This document shows, piece after piece, positions 37,901 to 43,900 of a stretch of 64,000 nucleotides of DNA. Below the pieces are notes generated by a model that searched no databases, was not told the DNA's origin, and worked only from the letters and a program-made list of their open reading frames with translations. Every line of letters starts with the position of its first letter. The stretch's first letter is position 1. The translations under genes and the position numbers were made by a program. Source of the DNA: Tridacna crocea (lineage: Eukaryota; Mollusca; Bivalvia; Cardiida; Cardiidae); contig OX031057.1 of NCBI GenBank assembly GCA_943736015.1, positions 58,610,001-58,674,000 of the forward strand. The letters are read 5' to 3'.

Positions 37901-40900
37901 CGACGAACGACAGATTTCAATTTATTCATTTGTTACTAGTACCAAAAAAGTAGGCCAAAAGGCAATACTATCAGCTACGCCGAAAAAGCATTGTAGAAAA
38001 GGGACAAAATGCTAATTGTCATCATTATTTCTTTTTCTCTTCCAATAATATTTTCAGACATTCTTCGGGGTCGTTAATACTCGAAATTGTTTGGTAAAGG
38101 CTTTAACCCTTGTGTTGCTAAGCGAGACTCACTGACCTTTTGCGTACAGTGTAGATCAAGATCAGACTGCAGAATGTGCTGTCTAATCTTATATCTACAC
38201 TGTCCGATAAAGAGATAATTTCTCTTGAAAAATATGTTTGAAATAGCATTTTTTGTGTTTTTACTTGATTTCAAAATTTTGTTTAACTTATCTAGCATGA
38301 AAAGGTTTAACTCTTTACGACAAAATGAACGTGACTTAAAAATTGAAACTTGACTTTAGAACAATAGAAAACTTTGTGGGAAAAGGAGAAAATGCTGGTT
38401 ACCAACATTTTCTCCTTTTCCCACAATGTTTCCAGAAGGCGTCTTTTTCTGGGTCGTAAAAACAAAGGGTTAAAAGTTGTAGTAAACTGGTTCAATCGAT
38501 ATTCCACCATTTTGCAATTTCACGAGGTAATAAATATCGCATAATTATTCATCTAAAACACATGTTTCTGATTTAATGAGTTGTGACAGAGTACGGAAAG
38601 TCGAGTTTGGTAAACGGGTCTCATTAACCTGTGGAAATAAGGATACTCAGAAAATTGATTAAAAAAAAAACATATTTGCAGGTCAAAAGTAATAAAGAAT
38701 AATAACGATAAGTAATAAAATGTTATGGTGAAAAGGTACACTTTGCGCTTGATTTTTAATAAAATAATTTTGTTTAACCCTTTCCCAAACAGTCCCTAGT
38801 TGTTTCAGGTCTAGAATAATAGCCTTTTGAAAACATTGCGGGAAAAGGAGAAAATGCTGGTGACCAGCATTTTCTCCTTTTCCCACAATGTTTTCTACAT
38901 GATCATTGACAGAAATCATCTTTTCAGCAAGAGTTGAATTGTTGTCTGCAAATGTTTCCAATTTGGACCAGTCTAAAATTTTCCCGTGTGGTAAAGAGTT
39001 AAGGCGTCCGTGGTTGTGAGGTAAAGCGTCGGCCTCGTAACCATAAAGGTCCCGAATTCGATACCTGGGGACGGAAATCAACTTTAGATTCCTTCATTGG
39101 CCCACACACTCAGCGCGAGTACTGCATTGTAGTTCCCAGGAAGCAGGATCGAGAGAGATTGGTATAAGTTGTAAGAACTTGTTTCTCAATCCATATAAAA
39201 TGAATGTTTAAACTATTTTTTTTTCTATTCTGTTGTACTTGTTCCATTTAGAATCCGGCCAGTTCGCTTTCTATTGCTTTAAAGAAACATGTATTTGTAC
39301 ATAAAGGTATATCTTTTGTCGCCTTGTTCGTACGAAGCGGGGGAATGATTTTTTGGGGAAAAAAAATTTAAATTAAAAGCAAAAAAGGAAAATGGTCGAC
39401 GCCAGCATTTTCTTTCTTTCTTACAATGTTTCCCAGGAACGTATTCACCAACCATTCTTAAGAACCGTCTTCGTCTAATTCTCCAGAATTTTCTATATTT
39501 GAAAGTAACACAACTTCTGATTGCTTAACCCATTCGGTTTAGCCTATCAGAAGTTGTGTCACTTACAAATTTAGAAAGTCATGGAGAATCAGACCAAGAA
39601 TATTCTTAAGAACTGTTGGTGAATACAGGCCTAGATCATTCACTATTTATGTTATATTTGATTATTTTTGTCATATTATTACACCAGTTTAGCCATATTT
39701 GACTTGTCTTCTGCAATCGCTGTCATTCGGATAAGCCTACAACCTTTTCGACTTCGAAAAGGTAAGTAGATCTACATATAGAGACAAGACATATCATGAG
39801 ACAAGAAATGGGTATTCAATTTTTTCGAGTTAGACTTCGTGTATACATACTCATCATAGTGCGGTTCTCCAGAATATATATTTTCTCTCTCACTATTTTT
39901 GTACCAAGTTAAGTCAGTAACTATGGCAACGCAATTGATGCCGTGATTGCTTAGATGGACCTGGAAAAGGTCCAATCTACTCCGGGATGACAGATGTAAA
40001 TTTCATTACTGAAAGGCGATCAATAACTACCAATCCACATTACGTCATTAGCGGGGGAAGGTCCGACGCTTACAGCGATTAAAAAAATATATTTCTTTTT
40101 TACCTTATGTTTTTATAGTCGTATTCACACTCTTAAAATTTCACTAGACATTCTTAAAATAGGAAAAGTAATCAAATTAGTGCGACCTCTGGGCAAAATA
40201 TTCTCTTAGACCAAATTTTTAGATTATCGAAATTTAATCTATAATATATATGCAAACCTAATACAGATAACTGTCCCCGAATTCGTTTTTGAGGTTTTGA
40301 CAGGTTGGATCCGGATATAGAGAGGATTGCCGGAAAAAAAAATGGCGAAATCTTTGCACAGATTTTGTGCGCACGTTTAAACTCTCATGTTAAAAAAAAA
40401 AATACGACAAAGCTCGACTTTGAGCATCTCTCGGACTCCTGCTGCCGTGCTAAATGATTCTTCGTATCAAATACAAGTATTTTCAAGTTAACCCTGTACC
40501 AACCAGTCCCTGGTATTCGTGACCCAGAGGAAGAGGCTTTTGAAAACATTGTGGAAAAAGGAGAAAATGCTGGTTACCAGCATTTTCTCCTTTTCCCACA
40601 ATGTCTTCTCTCTTCTAAAGGCAAGTTTCAATTTTTGACTCATATTTATATTGTCGCCTGCAAAAAAAATAATTCTTTCAATTTGGATAAGAAAAAAATG
40701 CTGTCGTTTGGTAAAATTTTGTCGTTTGATAAAGAATTAAACGCTAGTCATAGGAAGAAAGAAATTTTTATTATCTTTTACTCGGAATGTTTCAGTTTCC
40801 CTAAGTAGACAGAAAATTGCTGCAAAAAACTGCTTCTTTTTCTAGATTTACAAGTTACGAACGATTTCCAAAAACCTTTACGGTAATGAAACGTTTGTTA

Positions 40901-43900
40901 ATTTGTCCTCCGTCATGTGACACAAGAAATCAAACGCATTTTGCTGCAATACAGATTAAACCGGCGAACCAGAAAGTCAGTAGTTTACTACAGAAAAATT
41001 CGGAATGCACAATAGATGTCGAAATATAAAAAGAAGGAGACTAAATGTCTCTCCATACTGAGACTACACAACCACACCTTGCATGATGATCAATTTTGTT
41101 AGTTTAGAATAGAAGCTGAAATCTCATACGCTATATCAGAGACTTAACTCTGTCAGCGTTCTGCATGTTCTGTGTAACCTGGTCTTAATTTATACCTTCA
41201 AAAGTATAAGTTATTTCCTCTAACAGTTAGAGTCAACAGAGGAAAGAAATGGGTATAAGATCTAAAAACCGTAGTTAATTTAATGCGGCATTCGTTAACC
41301 CTTTACCGAATGACAAAATTTTGGACTGGTCCAAATTGAAAGCACTTGCAGACAACAAAATAAGCGTAATTCAAAAATTAAAATTTGTTTCCAGCAGGAT
41401 AGAAAACATTGTGGGAAAAGGAGAAAATGCTGGTTACCAGCATTTTCTCCTTTTTCCCACGATGTTTTCAAAAGGCTTCTATCTCAGGGTCGTAAAAACC
41501 AGGGAACCTTGCTTTCGTTAGTGTCGTCGAGCATCTTGCTTTTTCTTAGTGTTGACTTAAAATCCATATTACACATTAATCAGTTCAATCAGTTCAAATA
41601 TTTATTGGTAAATTTACGGCAAAGCTAGTTGCCTTTGGCCAGTTACATAATTATACATAAATATGGCAAGGACATGTACTATACAGTAATAAAAACAAGA
41701 AGTTTTTATTAAAGAAAAGAACAATACAAAAGATAGAACAAAACTCATTTCCAAATGATCACACTGCTGGAATATTGTACTTTGGTGTAAGTAAGCGAGG
41801 TGGTTATTAATGAGAATCAAAGAAACTAAGAGAGAGCACAAGACTACTATAAATAGTAACACGTTTTTGTTTCCTGCAACAACCAAAGGTGAGACATCGA
41901 TTTCCGGTACGACTTTATTGTTCATGCATAAACTCATGCACTTCCGCAGACCACATTTTTATGTCTTGTATATCTTGAAGCCATCCTTCAAAAAATTGCA
42001 TTAAATGGAGAAACCATGCGTAATTAATAATTTCTCCTTTCCCCACGATGGCTTGAATCATATCCCTGTGATAAAACCTAACCATTTACCAGACCAAAAA
42101 GAAAAAAAAGTCTATTCTTGACCATTTCGAAAGTATTTACAGAGGTAAAAATGGAATTTAGCTCAGATAATGAGATTTGTCAATGACAGAGTAGAAAACA
42201 TTAATTGAAAAAGAGGAATGCATTTTTAGGGAAGTTGATATACGGAATGCTTTGGTTACGTGTTATATTGTCAATTATTCATTTTACACAGAGAAGCTTT
42301 GCACATCGTATGCTATAAGTTTTATCTGGGAGTTTAACTAACTACCAAATGACAAATGTTTGGACTCGACTAAAGTGAAAGCATTTGCAGAGGACAAAAT
42401 AGATGCATTTCAAACGATCATTTCTGTCTTTGACATGGTAAAAACACTGTGGAAAAAGGAGGAAATGCTGGAAACCAGCATTTTCTCCTTTTCCCGCAAT
42501 GTTTTCAATAGCCTTATTTCATTTCGTTAAATTTGAGGTTTGTGTGGCAAAGAGTTGAAAGTTAACTATGGTGTACAGATGTTTGGGATATAAAATTCAC
42601 GAGAAACAACATAACAGTATTACGTGACAACGCGTTCCTTTTATGTTTTATAAATAGCAAGCCTGGTTACCAGTTCCACGAAGGTTTATGACTTTGTATG
42701 GCGTCAGAATGATCGCCCATGCTTCTGGAAAACTGTATCGATCTAGCAGACTTTGTTTTCTTTTAAATAGATTTTTTTAAAGGAATTTTCTTTATTTAAG
42801 GAATGAAGAGAATTTTATTTTTTTCATGGCGGTACGAAAAAAAAAAAACCTTCGCGGTTTCATACAATGTGATTAGGTTTTTTTTTTTCATACCTCCATG
42901 ATAAAAATAAAATTACCTTCATTCCTTATAATGTACCATTACAGACAACACCCCCCCCCCAAAAGAAATAATTCAAACTGCATTCATTTTCTTTGGTTTT
43001 AAATCTAATGTTGGAGTTTTTAAAGTTCCTTCCACCCATATTTGTATGGCGCAAGAATATAAAAAGGAAGCAGTTTTCAGATGCCCAATACTGAAAATTA
43101 GCCAAAAGAATGAAAGTAAATGAGCAAAGCAGCGTATAGGACCCTCAAAAGTAACCTTCAGCAAAAGTAGTTCCGCCAAAAGGTGATTTTTTTTTTCATG
43201 GAGCTATGATTTTTTTTCAGCCAATCAGAACTAACCAATGTTCATGAAAACAACTGATATTAAATTATTATTGTTTGTGAATATTTCTACCAATGTATAC
43301 AACTGGGGTTTAACAAGTAATACAATAGAGTATTACTATTACTATTATCATCTCTATTATTTGTGGCTATTTCTACCATTGTATTTAACAAGCCTTTACC
43401 AGGTAATACTGTATATCAAAGAACCTTCAGGAAAAAAAAGTTTCAAAAAGAATAATATGCTGGTCAACTGCATTTTCTCCCCACGTGTTCTACTCTCTCA
43501 CACACACAAACCAATTGCCTGATTTTCGATTTATTTGTCGTTTGCATATGCTTTTATTCTTAAAAAGTCCAAGATAATATCGTTCGTTTCAAGGCTAAGA
43601 AATAATGTTTCGCCCAGACTGAATCATTGGAATTAATTCTATTTTTACATGGCGGACAAAAACGCCGCACACTGTAAGCTTACACATTTTCTAGCAACCA
43701 GTATTTTGTTGATTGATTTGTTCTTATTTATTACCGATTTACGTATATTTCTCTCTAAAAAACACAAATACCTTTTGTCAGATAGCAGAGTAAACCCCGA
43801 GCACCATTAACATGATCTTATATGGCGTGCAACACGCAAAAAGGGACATTCGGACATTTGCGTAAAGTGTCGTTCGGATAAGCCTGCGCACTTCACGCAG

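Noticed and set aside
39003-39075. tRNA gene
   Set aside because: The head resembles a tRNA but the cloverleaf is incomplete and a conserved SINE body and tail follow.
41614-41937. 107-codon minus-strand ORF with a hydrophobic segment
   Set aside because: Overlaps a probable LINE 3' region; hydrophobic runs are common in T-rich frames.
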